From contig JAJYKR010000001.1 in the NCBI GenBank assembly GCA_021788415.1, positions 62,001 through 126,000 on the forward strand: a stretch of 64,000 nucleotides of DNA, written 5' to 3'. This document shows positions 49,442 to 56,866 of this stretch, piece after piece; the first letter of the stretch is position 1; the number at the start of each line of letters is the position of its first letter. The DNA is from an archaeon (GTDB lineage Archaea; Thermoproteota; Nitrososphaeria; Nitrososphaerales; UBA183). Under the pieces are notes generated by a model. It ran no database searches. It worked only from the letters and a program-made list of their open reading frames with translations, and was not told where the DNA came from. Made by a program: the position numbers and the translations under genes.

Positions 49442-50547
49442 CTCCACCAGCCGTATTCCTTGGGGACGTCGGTGATTCCCACTCCTGTCCTGCCCTCAAT
49501 CAGGAGGTCGTCCTCTATCCTGACCCCGAGCTTCCCCCTGATGTAGGCTCCAGGCTCTATCGTGAAGCACATGCCAGGGCCCAGCCTCTCCCCCCCACCC
49601 TCGACTATGTAGGGCGCTTCGTGGATCTCCAGCCCTAGCCCATGCCCCGTCCTGTGGAAGAAATACCTTCCCAACCCTGCCCCCTCGAGCACCCCCCTGG
49701 CGGCAGCGTCGACATCCCCGACCTTCGCGCCCGCCCTCGACTCGGCCACGGCAGCCTCCTGGGCTTCGAGGACCTTGGAGTACACCTTCTCGACGTCCAA
49801 TGATCGTCCAATGCAGAACGTCCTGGTGATGTCAGCGTAGTATCCGCCGTAGGTCGAACCCACGTCCACCACTATGCTCTCTCCCCGTTGGACCTTCCTG
49901 CCAGAGGGGAGGTGATGCGGGTCCGCCGCCGTCCGGCCAGCCTGGACAAGCATGTCGTCGACCCTCTCGGCTCCCTCGGCGTAGATCGCATCCGTCATCG
50001 CCCTGGACAGCTCGAGCTCAGTGGTCCCCTCTTTGATGAGCTCAGGGAACCTCCTGAACGCCTTGCTCAACGTTTCCCCTGACTTCTTCAGGAGCCTGAC
50101 TTCAACCTCGTCCTTGGACTCCCTCATCCCCTGGAGGACGGGCTCGGCGTCGGCGAGCTTCAGGCGTGCGACCTTCGCCAGCCTGTTCACGTACTGGAAC
50201 GGCGCCCTGCCCTCTACGCCCCAGGTTCCCTCCACCCCGGCGCTCCTCACCGCCTGGCTGATGGCCCCCCCGGGCCCCTCCGAGTCTGTCCACGCATGGA
50301 CCCCGATGGCGACCGGCAAGCTCCGGTATGGCCCAGACTCCAGGGCTGGCGCCACCAGCTGCGGCTCGCCTGACAAAGGGATGAGCAGCACGAACGGGCG
50401 CTCCAGCATGAGGGATGTGCCACTGGTCAGGTAGCGCATGTTCGGCCCGGGTACTACGACCGCTCCCTTCAGCCCTCGCTTGGCGAGCCCCTCCCTGAGC
50501 CGCTTCATCCTGGCTGCGTAGAGGGCTTCAGGTCTCATACTCGGCAT
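49438..50547 (-). CDS. Xaa-Pro aminopeptidase family metallopeptidase (M24)
   Basis: A 369-residue enzyme with an N-terminal creatinase-like domain and a C-terminal pita-bread domain. All metal ligands are present: SIVVDVGSTYGGYYADITRT (two Asp), HRTGHGLGLEIHE (His), CFTIEPGAYI (Glu) and GVRIEDDLLI (Glu). It removes N-terminal residues before proline. The divergent neighbour is proline dehydrogenase, so the pair could release proline from peptides and oxidise it. ATG at 50547 abuts the palindrome at 50549. Confidence 0.92.
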   Translation of the reverse strand: MPSMRPEALYAARMKRLREGLAKRGLKGAVVVPGPNMRYLTSGTSLMLERPFVLLIPLSGEPQLVAPALESGPYRSLPVAIGVHAWTDSEGPGGAISQAVRSAGVEGTWGVEGRAPFQYVNRLAKVARLKLADAEPVLQGMRESKDEVEVRLLKKSGETLSKAFRRFPELIKEGTTELELSRAMTDAIYAEGAERVDDMLVQAGRTAADPHHLPSGRKVQRGESIVVDVGSTYGGYYADITRTFCIGRSLDVEKVYSKVLEAQEAAVAESRAGAKVGDVDAAARGVLEGAGLGRYFFHRTGHGLGLEIHEAPYIVEGGGERLGPGMCFTIEPGAYIRGKLGVRIEDDLLIEGRTGVGITDVPKEYGWWS

Positions 50548-50548
50548 C

Positions 50549-50564
50549 GGTGCACATGTGCACC
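50549..50564. promoter_or_regulatory. 16-bp perfect palindrome, candidate operator
   Basis: GGTGCACATGTGCACC is fully self-complementary. It lies two bases upstream of the M24 start and before the TATA-like TTAATAT (50566-50572) that appears to be shared with proline dehydrogenase. The position between the shared core promoter and one start codon is typical of an archaeal repressor site. Confidence 0.5.
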
Positions 50565-50570
50565 GTTAAT

Positions 50571-51443
50571 ATGTGGTTCCTTAGGCGCAGGGACGCCTTG
50601 GGGGTGAAGGAGAAGGTCGTCCTGCCGATGGCGAAGAGGTGGATTTCAGGGGCAGACCTGAGCGCTGCGATGGACGACGCAAAGGGGGCGAACTCCAGGG
50701 GGATGGGGGTGGTCGTAAACTTCCTCGGAGAGGAGATCATGGACCCGGCGACAGCTGACGCCCAGGTTGAAGAGTATCTCAGGCTTCAGCAGGCGTTGGC
50801 CGACGGCGGGGTCAGAGGGTTCGCCTCGGTCAAGCTGACGCAGCTGGGGATGGGAGCGGACGACGAGGCGATGCGGAGGAGGTTCGACAGGATAATGGCC
50901 AACGCGGAGAAGTTGTCGCAGCTCCTTTGGGTAGACATGGAAGGTTCCGCGTTCACGGAGAAGACGGTCGCCGCCTACCTCGACGCCCACGGTCGCCATC
51001 CGAGACTCGGCGTGGCAATCCAGGCCTATGCCAGGCGCAGCGAGTCAGACGTGAATGCGATACTGGACCAAGGAGGGATGGTGAGGCTGGTCAAGGGGGC
51101 CTACAGGGAGGGCCCAGACTTCGTCTTCCCCACCAAGCCGGAGATAAACAAGAACTTCGAGAAACTGATGGCGTCTCTCTTCGAGAGGGGGGACGGGTTC
51201 GCCATCGCCACCCACGACGGGGCTCTCGTAGAGCGCGCCAAGGCCCTGGCAGAGTCCAGCCACGCGAAGTTCCGTTTTGAGTTCCTCAAGGGCATCAGGG
51301 ACGATCTCAAGGGCGACCTCGTGAAATCAGGATACGTGGTCTCCGAATACCTCCCCTATGGGGACAGGTGGTGGGCCTACTCAAAGCGGAGGATACGGGA
51401 GCACCCGAGCAACATCTGGCTCATCCTCCGCTCCGTGCTCTAG
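50571..51443 (+). CDS. Proline dehydrogenase
   Basis: A protein of 281-290 residues, the monofunctional PutA-type TIM barrel that oxidises proline to pyrroline-5-carboxylate using FAD. Characteristic segments are VVVNFLGEEIMDPATADAQV, LLWVDMEGSAFTEKTVAAYL, MVRLVKGAYREGPDFVFPTK, GFAIATHDGALVERA and the C-terminal YGDRWWAYSKRRIREHPSN, whose arginines bind the substrate carboxylate. Starts at ATG 50571 or, if leaderless from TTAATAT, at TTG 50598; the latter fits promoter spacing better. It is divergent from the M24 peptidase. Confidence 0.9.
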   Translation: MWFLRRRDALGVKEKVVLPMAKRWISGADLSAAMDDAKGANSRGMGVVVNFLGEEIMDPATADAQVEEYLRLQQALADGGVRGFASVKLTQLGMGADDEAMRRRFDRIMANAEKLSQLLWVDMEGSAFTEKTVAAYLDAHGRHPRLGVAIQAYARRSESDVNAILDQGGMVRLVKGAYREGPDFVFPTKPEINKNFEKLMASLFERGDGFAIATHDGALVERAKALAESSHAKFRFEFLKGIRDDLKGDLVKSGYVVSEYLPYGDRWWAYSKRRIREHPSNIWLILRSVL

Positions 51444-51543
51444 GGCCCGCTTCGGCGGTAGCCTCCTTTGATTACTGGCTCAACTAACATAGACTACGCC
51501 CGCAAAATACCGGACGGGGCCTGAACACGGCAGGTCAGACAAA

Positions 51544-51720
51544 ATGGCCGAATATCAAAAGGGGCAAGTCTGGGGAGCCCTCCGCAAGGCGTGGAAGGGC
51601 TACCGCATAGCTAAGGTCCAGGGCGACAACGCCCGGATGAGGGAGTATGCCACGCGCATCAAGACCCTCCAGGGCCAGCTCGGCGTCCCTCAGGCGAGCT
51701 TTCCGAACCTCGGAATATAG
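51544..51720 (+). CDS. Small basic protein of 58 residues
   Basis: ATG at 51544 opens a 58-residue frame that begins MAEYQKGQVWGALRKAWKGY and ends QASFPNLGI. It is amphipathic and basic, without cysteines or a membrane helix. A strong hairpin plus T-tract terminator begins at its stop codon, which supports real expression. It resembles short conserved archaeal proteins but I cannot name a family. Confidence 0.7.
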   Translation: MAEYQKGQVWGALRKAWKGYRIAKVQGDNARMREYATRIKTLQGQLGVPQASFPNLGI

Positions 51721-51748
51721 AGGAGCTCTGCTCCTCTTTCCTTTTTTA
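51719..51748 (+). terminator. Hairpin and T-tract terminator
   Basis: AGAGGAGC-TCT-GCTCCTCT forms an 8-bp stem directly at the end of the small gene and is followed by TTTCCTTTTTT. It ends two bases short of the convergent ArsR-type gene's stop. The T-tract serves plus-strand transcripts only. Confidence 0.75.
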
Positions 51749-51749
51749 C

Positions 51750-52418
51750 TTAGTCAGTGGCTCCTATTTCTCTTTCCATCTCTTCCAGTATGCCGCCGAC
51801 CACCTGCTTCTGCAAGCCAAGCGAGGCGCATATGGTTCCAACTCCGTCCCCCTCCTCCCTCACGAGGTACCTGAGGACCCTCTTTCGGTCGGCCATGGAG
51901 AGCGAAGTGCCTATCCGCGCGGCCTCCCTCAGGGCAAGGCTCCGGATGTAGAGCAGGACCGCCCTCTCCTCCTCCATCTCTTTCAGCTTCCTGTCAACTT
52001 CTGCCACCACATGGGTGAGCGGGCGAATGCGCGACGCGCCGTCGGGGTATCGCAGAACCTCACTGATCTGAGTCATCACCTGGGCGTGGTCATCGGCCTC
52101 ATCGACCCCCGGCAGCGCCCCGAATGAGAAGATCCTCGTCCTGAACAAGTTGGGGGCCAGGTCTACGGTGACCGAGAAACTGCTCTTCAGCAGGTATTCC
52201 TTTCTCTGCGGGCCCCTGGGGCTGTCCTGCGAGACGTTCCTCACCAGGCCAGCCTTCTCCATCGTAGTCAGGTGCTTCGCCACGAGCTGCTGGCTGATCT
52301 TCAACTCCTTCGACAGCTGGAGCTGGTAGTTGGGCTCTTCGCTGATCCTGGATATTATCCTCCTGCGAATCGGGTTCTCCATGGTCCCAAGGACGGCATC
52401 GAGTTCGGCCTGACTCAT
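51750..52418 (-). CDS. ArsR-type winged-helix transcriptional regulator
   Basis: A 222-residue protein. Residues 10-75 form the winged helix: MENPIRRRIISRISEE, the recognition segment LQLSKELKISQQLVAKHLTT and the wing GLVRNVSQDSPRGPQRKEYL. The C-terminal 140 residues are helical and have a second possible HTH (YLVREEGDGVGTICASLGLQ). No metal-binding cysteines, so it is not a classical metal sensor. ATG at 52418, with CTATTTATAG at 52456-52466 as its probable TATA box. The 11-mer GACCAACGGTT (52427-52437) in its leader may be an operator. Confidence 0.85.
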   Translation of the reverse strand: MSQAELDAVLGTMENPIRRRIISRISEEPNYQLQLSKELKISQQLVAKHLTTMEKAGLVRNVSQDSPRGPQRKEYLLKSSFSVTVDLAPNLFRTRIFSFGALPGVDEADDHAQVMTQISEVLRYPDGASRIRPLTHVVAEVDRKLKEMEEERAVLLYIRSLALREAARIGTSLSMADRKRVLRYLVREEGDGVGTICASLGLQKQVVGGILEEMEREIGATD

Positions 52419-52512
52419 CGGTTATCGACCAACGGTTGTATACGCCCTGTTTGTTCTATAAATAGGTTCCCGCACACTCCCTTGCGTTGAGCTTGTCCGC
52501 TGGGGCTCGGAC

Positions 52513-54042
52513 ATGGGGCGTCGAGGAGTCGGTATGGCGCTAAGCAGGACCCTGATAGGCGAGCGCGCGGCCGTCGCGAGCGAGCAGCCCCTCGCGTCGA
52601 TGGTGGGCTACGACGTGCTCCGCAAGGGCGGGAACGCCTTCGACGCCGCCGCAGCGACGAGTTTCGCCCTCGCCGTGACCTTCCATCCTGCTGGAGGGCT
52701 GGGAGGCGACTACTTCGGCATGCTCTACGAGGCGAAGACAGGCAAGGTGCACTGCCTGAATGCCAGCGGCTGGTCTCCTTCAGGGCTCACGCTCGAACTG
52801 ATCAGGGAGAAGGCGGGCGGGAAGGTCCCCCTCTACGGCCCTCTGACTTGCGTCGTTCCTGGGCTGGCCGCGGGAGTTTGGGAGATGCACAGGAGATTCG
52901 GGTCCCTCGAGTTCAAGGAGCTTCTCGAGCCCGCCGTCAGGCTCGCCGCCGAAGGGTTCCCGATAGGCGGAGCCATGTGCAGGTCCATAGAGGGGACCTA
53001 CTCCGGTCTCACTGATGACGCGAAGGAGGTGTTCGCCCCAGGCGGCAGGGTACCGGTCCCGGGCGAGCGCGTCAGGCAGGGAGCGCTCGCGAGGGTGATA
53101 GCGGAGGTGGCTGAAGGCGGTCCATCCGCGTTCTACTCCGGCCGGCCCGCAGAGGAGATCGCCTCGACCCTGGTGTCCCTCGGCGTCCCCTGCAGCAAGA
53201 GCGACTTCTCAGACTTCAGGCCCGAGTGGGTCGACCCACTGAAGCTGGACTACCGAGGCACCACGGTCTACGAGGTCCCTCCCAACAGCATGGGCGCCAC
53301 CAGCCTGCTGATCCTGAAGCAACTAACCGAGTCCGACCTCTCTGCTGTTGGCCCGCTCTCGCGGGAGAGGATCGATAAGACCATGCGGGCGGTCCTCGTC
53401 GCCTACGCCCGGCGCGACGAGATGCTCGGCGACCCGCGCTTCGGGGCCATCGACATGGAGGCGTTCATGTCGACCAGGAGCGGGACGCACCCTACAGGAG
53501 GGACAGTGAGGAAGGGTGACACCACTGCCTTCTCGATAGCAGACCCCGAGGGCAACATCGTCTCCGGGATCCAGAGCCTGTTCCACCACTTCGGGTCTAG
53601 AGTGTTCGTCAAGGAGTGCGGCATAGCGCTGAACAACAGGGCGTCGGCCTTCCGCACCGAGGGGCCGAACAAGGTCGAACCGCGCAAGCGGCCGCTGCAC
53701 ACCCTCTCCTCACTCATCCTCGAGCGGCAGGGGCGCCCTTACCTCGCCATCGGCGCCAGCGGCGCGGACTACCGTCCGCTGCAGCACGCGCTCTTCGTGA
53801 CGAACTCCGTGGACTACTCCATGCCAGCCGAAAAGAACGTAGCGCATCCGAGGTTCCTCTGGGGAGGCGGGCGGAACCTGCTGGTCGAGGCCGGCTACGA
53901 GCTCCCCCCGGGCAGCGACTACGACATCGAGAGCCTTCCCATGCCAGGGCGGACCGGCGTCTGCCAGGCGGTCGAGGTGTCAGAAGGGTACAGGAAGGCC
54001 GTGTGCGACGTCCGCGGAGACGGCACACCCGCTGGGTTCTAG
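52513..54042 (+). CDS. Gamma-glutamyltransferase-family protein
   Basis: A 509-residue Ntn-hydrolase precursor. The autocatalytic site is in KGDTTAFSIADPEGN near residue 340, where the first or second Thr would become the N-terminal nucleophile after self-cleavage. The large-subunit opening VASEQPLASMVGYDVLRKGG and AGGLGGDYFGMLYE are typical, as is the small-subunit QSLFHHFGSRVFVKECGIAL. No signal peptide is visible, so it is probably cytoplasmic and may act on glutamyl-like amides other than glutathione. Start ATG at 52513, or 52534. Confidence 0.9.
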   Translation: MGRRGVGMALSRTLIGERAAVASEQPLASMVGYDVLRKGGNAFDAAAATSFALAVTFHPAGGLGGDYFGMLYEAKTGKVHCLNASGWSPSGLTLELIREKAGGKVPLYGPLTCVVPGLAAGVWEMHRRFGSLEFKELLEPAVRLAAEGFPIGGAMCRSIEGTYSGLTDDAKEVFAPGGRVPVPGERVRQGALARVIAEVAEGGPSAFYSGRPAEEIASTLVSLGVPCSKSDFSDFRPEWVDPLKLDYRGTTVYEVPPNSMGATSLLILKQLTESDLSAVGPLSRERIDKTMRAVLVAYARRDEMLGDPRFGAIDMEAFMSTRSGTHPTGGTVRKGDTTAFSIADPEGNIVSGIQSLFHHFGSRVFVKECGIALNNRASAFRTEGPNKVEPRKRPLHTLSSLILERQGRPYLAIGASGADYRPLQHALFVTNSVDYSMPAEKNVAHPRFLWGGGRNLLVEAGYELPPGSDYDIESLPMPGRTGVCQAVEVSEGYRKAVCDVRGDGTPAGF

Positions 54043-54090
54043 ACGTCCCGAGCTACAAGAAGAAGGTCGAGGGTGGGCTGAATCTTGGCT

Positions 54091-54879
54091 CTAGGATGTG
54101 TTCGAAGACGAGCTCTCGGACTCCGTTACCGTGGTCTCCACGGTCTGGGTGCTCTTGGCCCCTGAGCTGACTGCGGTCACTTGAATCACGGGCCTGAGGA
54201 CAGCCGCCTGTCCGGGGCTGACGTGGATAGTCCCTGGCGAGATGTTCAGGGTGAGGTCCGTCGCTCCGCTGGATTGGATGGTGAAGCGCACATTGACCAT
54301 CAGCTTCCCGCTGGCTACTACCCTGAGCTGGGTCGACGTCCCGTTGGTCCAGAAAGCCTTGGCTCCTGTGATGTGGAAGATGATGCCTGTCACGTTCCCA
54401 GAGGGCACCTTGGTGGTCCCGAGTAGGATCGAACTGCCCTGGAGCTTCGTGAGGTTGACGTTGGTCCCGACGCTCGCAGACACGTTGTAGACATATCTGT
54501 TCACGAACGCGGCCGCGGTGGAGGAGCTGGTGGCGGACGACGCGGAGCTCGATACCGATGAGGCAGAGCTGACAGACGTGGCAGTGCTCGTAGTCGTACT
54601 TGTGCTGCTGGAGCTGGAGGTGTCTGTGGTCGCCTGGGCGGTGGTGGCCGCCGTGACGTTCGAAGAATACTTGATGGTGACGCTCGTCACGTTGACGAGG
54701 AGATACTTGAGGCTGGGGCTGGCGGGCGGGGGGTCCGAGAGGTAGATGTTCAAAGTCCCAGATCCAGGCCCGGCCTGTGAGCTGTTCGAAAGGCTCGGAA
54801 GGTAGACCGTGTACGCATATGCCGACAACCCGATGATCGCCAACAACGCCAGAGTCGAAACCGCTATGACTTTATTCAA
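54091..54879 (-). CDS. Membrane-anchored DUF4382-like protein with Ser/Thr-rich insert
   Basis: About 262 residues. An N-terminal signal anchor (VIAVSTLALLAIIGLSAYAY) is followed by a beta-rich domain that opens GSGTLNIYLSDPPPASPSLK, as in DUF4382. Residues 75-120 are almost only Ser, Thr and Ala, probably a flexible, heavily glycosylated surface segment. The domain resumes at FVNRYVYNVSASVGTNVNLT and ends in another Ser/Thr tail. The TTG at 54879 is supported by a minus-strand TATTT element about 27 nt upstream. The open frame continues upstream through a tRNA and is not used. Confidence 0.8.
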   Translation of the reverse strand: MNKVIAVSTLALLAIIGLSAYAYTVYLPSLSNSSQAGPGSGTLNIYLSDPPPASPSLKYLLVNVTSVTIKYSSNVTAATTAQATTDTSSSSSTSTTTSTATSVSSASSVSSSASSATSSSTAAAFVNRYVYNVSASVGTNVNLTKLQGSSILLGTTKVPSGNVTGIIFHITGAKAFWTNGTSTQLRVVASGKLMVNVRFTIQSSGATDLTLNISPGTIHVSPGQAAVLRPVIQVTAVSSGAKSTQTVETTVTESESSSSNTS

Positions 54880-54951
54880 TTCGCAAGGCTGCGTTCTTCG
54901 CTGACGAAATAAACCTATGTTGTTGAACGGCACCAGAAAATCGGTTGAAGA

Positions 54952-55040
54952 CGGGCCCGGTGCGATTTGAACGCACGACCTACAGCTCGCTCCACGGCGT
55001 GTAGGAGGCTGCCGCGCTATCCGTACTGCGCTACGGGCCC
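54952..55040 (-). tRNA. tRNA-Arg(CCT) with a canonical intron
   Basis: Acceptor GGGCCCG/CGGGCCC with discriminator G, D-stem GCGC/GCGC, anticodon stem GCAGC/GCTGT with anticodon CCT, and T-stem GTGCG/CGCAC. A 14-nt intron, CACGCCGTGGAGCG, sits at 37/38. The spliced form is 75 nt. CCA is not encoded and the D-loop is normal. Confidence 0.92.
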
Positions 55041-55081
55041 AGCCAGGGCCCGAAAAGAACCATGATATTACCTGTTCCTGT

Positions 55082-55534
55082 TCACTCTGCCAGGTCGAAC
55101 TCCAGCTCAAGCTCTCCCCGGGAGTGCCTGAACCTGGGCTTACCGAGGCTGATCCCCCCAATCCGCAGGGTGCTGTCGACGTGGGGCTCGTTGCAGCAGT
55201 TGATGTTCCAGTCAGGTATCCTCACTATCTTCAGCAGCGTCACCTCAGGTGGGACGGGGAAGAGGTCGTAGATCGCGTCCCCGAAGTGCCCCTCAGCTTC
55301 CTGGCGCTCCATCTCGAACTCCAGCACCTCGGCCCCTGCGGCAATCTCCTCGTTGGCGAGCCGTTCTATCGCTGACAGCTCCTCGCCGGTAGGCTCCCTG
55401 TCGAACTTGACCGTCAGCCTCCCGTGCCTCTCCGAGACGTGCACCGACGCCGTCCACTTCGCGCCCAGCACCCTCTGGACCGCCCCCTTGAGGACGTGAA
55501 CGGCGGAGTGGGTCTTGAGCTCTTCTGCGCTCAA
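55082..55534 (-). CDS. AlaX-type alanyl-tRNA editing protein
   Basis: A 150-residue free-standing editing domain. The two zinc half-sites are THSAVHVLKGAV (HxxxH, near residue 8) and NCCNEPHVDSTLRIG (CxxxH, near residue 111). It is expected to hydrolyse Ser- or Gly-tRNA-Ala. The protein is shorter than AlaX-M because it lacks the glycine-rich N-terminal module. It begins one base after the GGR stop codon and is probably co-translated with it. Confidence 0.9.
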   Translation of the reverse strand: MSAEELKTHSAVHVLKGAVQRVLGAKWTASVHVSERHGRLTVKFDREPTGEELSAIERLANEEIAAGAEVLEFEMERQEAEGHFGDAIYDLFPVPPEVTLLKIVRIPDWNINCCNEPHVDSTLRIGGISLGKPRFRHSRGELELEFDLAE

Positions 55535-56545
55535 CTAGAGCCTCATGACTACCTTGAAGAAGTCGTTCAGCCTCGTCTGCAGGCCGAAGCGTCTCTCGTT
55601 CCCCCTCATGTAGAAGAAGACAGACAGGAGCGTGGGCCACATCTTCATCAGGCTGAACCTGTCCTCCGCCTTGGCTTTGATGAACTCGTAGACCTTGGCG
55701 TAGGCCGCGTAGTGATCCAGGACCGCCTTTCTGTACCCCTCTCTGTCGCCCAGGTGGTCCACGAAGATGTTGACGCACTGCATGCTCGGGATTATACCTT
55801 CCCCCAGCATCGGATAAACGGTGCCGATGGACTCGCCCACCCCCGTGACCTTCCCATCGAAGAATGGCTCCATGAGCTTGGGCGGGGTCACCCTGACTGG
55901 CCTCCCAATCTTCCTGACGACCTCGCAGTGGTACTTCTTCACGAACTCATCGAGATCTCCTTGGTATCTGTGATGAAGGTCGCCGGCTCCCACATGGGCC
56001 AACCCGTCGCCCAGGGGGAAGTACCACCAGTATCCCGTGAGCCCGGGGTAGGGCTTGATCACAAAGTCGTCGTAGGGGAGCTCCTTGGACTTCACCTGGT
56101 ACTCGAGCGACGGGATCACCAGGTCCTCTGAGACCTTCGGGAGGAGCGACCTGTGCAACCCAGTGGCGTCCACCACGCTATCGAAGCCCTGGAAATTCCC
56201 GTTGGCCTCCTTGATCTGGGCACCCCAGTGCACCTTCTTCCCCTTCAACATGTCCTCGGTGAGCCTGTGCTTGTCGTAGGTGACCAGCCCCCTGAGGGGG
56301 ATGCTGATTTCCTCGGTGCCGAGGTCGACGCGCATGCTCTTCCCCTTGTGGAGGACGTAGTCGTCGAAGTTGAACCCCGCCTGCTTCACCAGGTCTGTGA
56401 TGAAGGGCTGGCTCGTCCCCCAGGCGCAGACCGTGTACCAGTTCTTCTGCGTCCGCATTTCGTACGCCTCGGCTTCCACGTCCCCTGGGAGGCGGTTGAG
56501 CAGATACGCACCTGCCACCCCTGTGCCGACCACGGCAAGTCTCAA
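55535..56545 (-). CDS. Geranylgeranyl reductase-family flavoprotein
   Basis: A 336-residue FAD-dependent protein. The dinucleotide-binding VVGTGVAGAYLLNRL is at the N-terminus, the family motif GYWWYFPLGDGLAHVGAG is near residue 191, and VGESIGTVYPMLGEGIIPSM binds FAD. It also has a CAWGTSQ segment near residue 41. Such enzymes saturate the isoprenoid chains of archaeal lipids or quinones. TTG start at 56545. Together with GGPP synthase at 25 kb it covers steps of membrane lipid synthesis. Confidence 0.88.
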   Translation of the reverse strand: MRLAVVGTGVAGAYLLNRLPGDVEAEAYEMRTQKNWYTVCAWGTSQPFITDLVKQAGFNFDDYVLHKGKSMRVDLGTEEISIPLRGLVTYDKHRLTEDMLKGKKVHWGAQIKEANGNFQGFDSVVDATGLHRSLLPKVSEDLVIPSLEYQVKSKELPYDDFVIKPYPGLTGYWWYFPLGDGLAHVGAGDLHHRYQGDLDEFVKKYHCEVVRKIGRPVRVTPPKLMEPFFDGKVTGVGESIGTVYPMLGEGIIPSMQCVNIFVDHLGDREGYRKAVLDHYAAYAKVYEFIKAKAEDRFSLMKMWPTLLSVFFYMRGNERRFGLQTRLNDFFKVVMRL

Positions 56546-56866
56546 TTCTGACCCTTGACCTCACCGACAAGTTCGGCGCTTTTCTACCTATCGCCCAGGC
56601 GGGGTGTGGCAGCCTTCTTCTCTCCCATGAATTGGCCAAAGTCCGTCCGCTCCCGAAATAGGACGCTGTTTGCTCGTCGGCGAAAGTCATGGGGCCCATT
56701 TGACCACTCATAGGCGAACCGGGGGATGGATGGAGGGATGGCAGGGCGATTAATTCGTGAACAAAGCGGTTCAACCGCCAGCGCCTGGGCCGTGCTTGGT
56801 CCGTCAGCCGCAGAAGCTACACGTCATGGTAAATACTAAATATGCCTGGTAAACCAGGTTTACCGA
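56546..56866. other. Divergent intergenic region with the citrate synthase control site
   Basis: No gene is supported. The right end carries the promoter and inverted repeat described separately. A minus-strand TAGAAAAG (about 56580-56587) may serve the GGR gene. Confidence 0.5.
56828..56864 (+). promoter_or_regulatory. TATA box and GGTAAACC/GGTTTACC inverted repeat before citrate synthase
   Basis: GGTAAATAC at 56828 overlaps the AT-rich TAAATACTAAATAT (TATA region). Then come GGTAAACC (56848-56855), one spacer base, and GGTTTACC (56857-56864), a perfect 8-bp inverted repeat ending two bases before the ATG at 56867. GGTAAA thus occurs three times in 37 bases, twice direct and once inverted. 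The location over the transcription start suggests repression. Confidence 0.65.

Noticed and set aside
54880..55161. N-terminal extension of the DUF4382-like gene
   Set aside because: It would run through tRNA-Arg. The signal anchor follows the TTG at 54879, which has a TATA box at the right distance.
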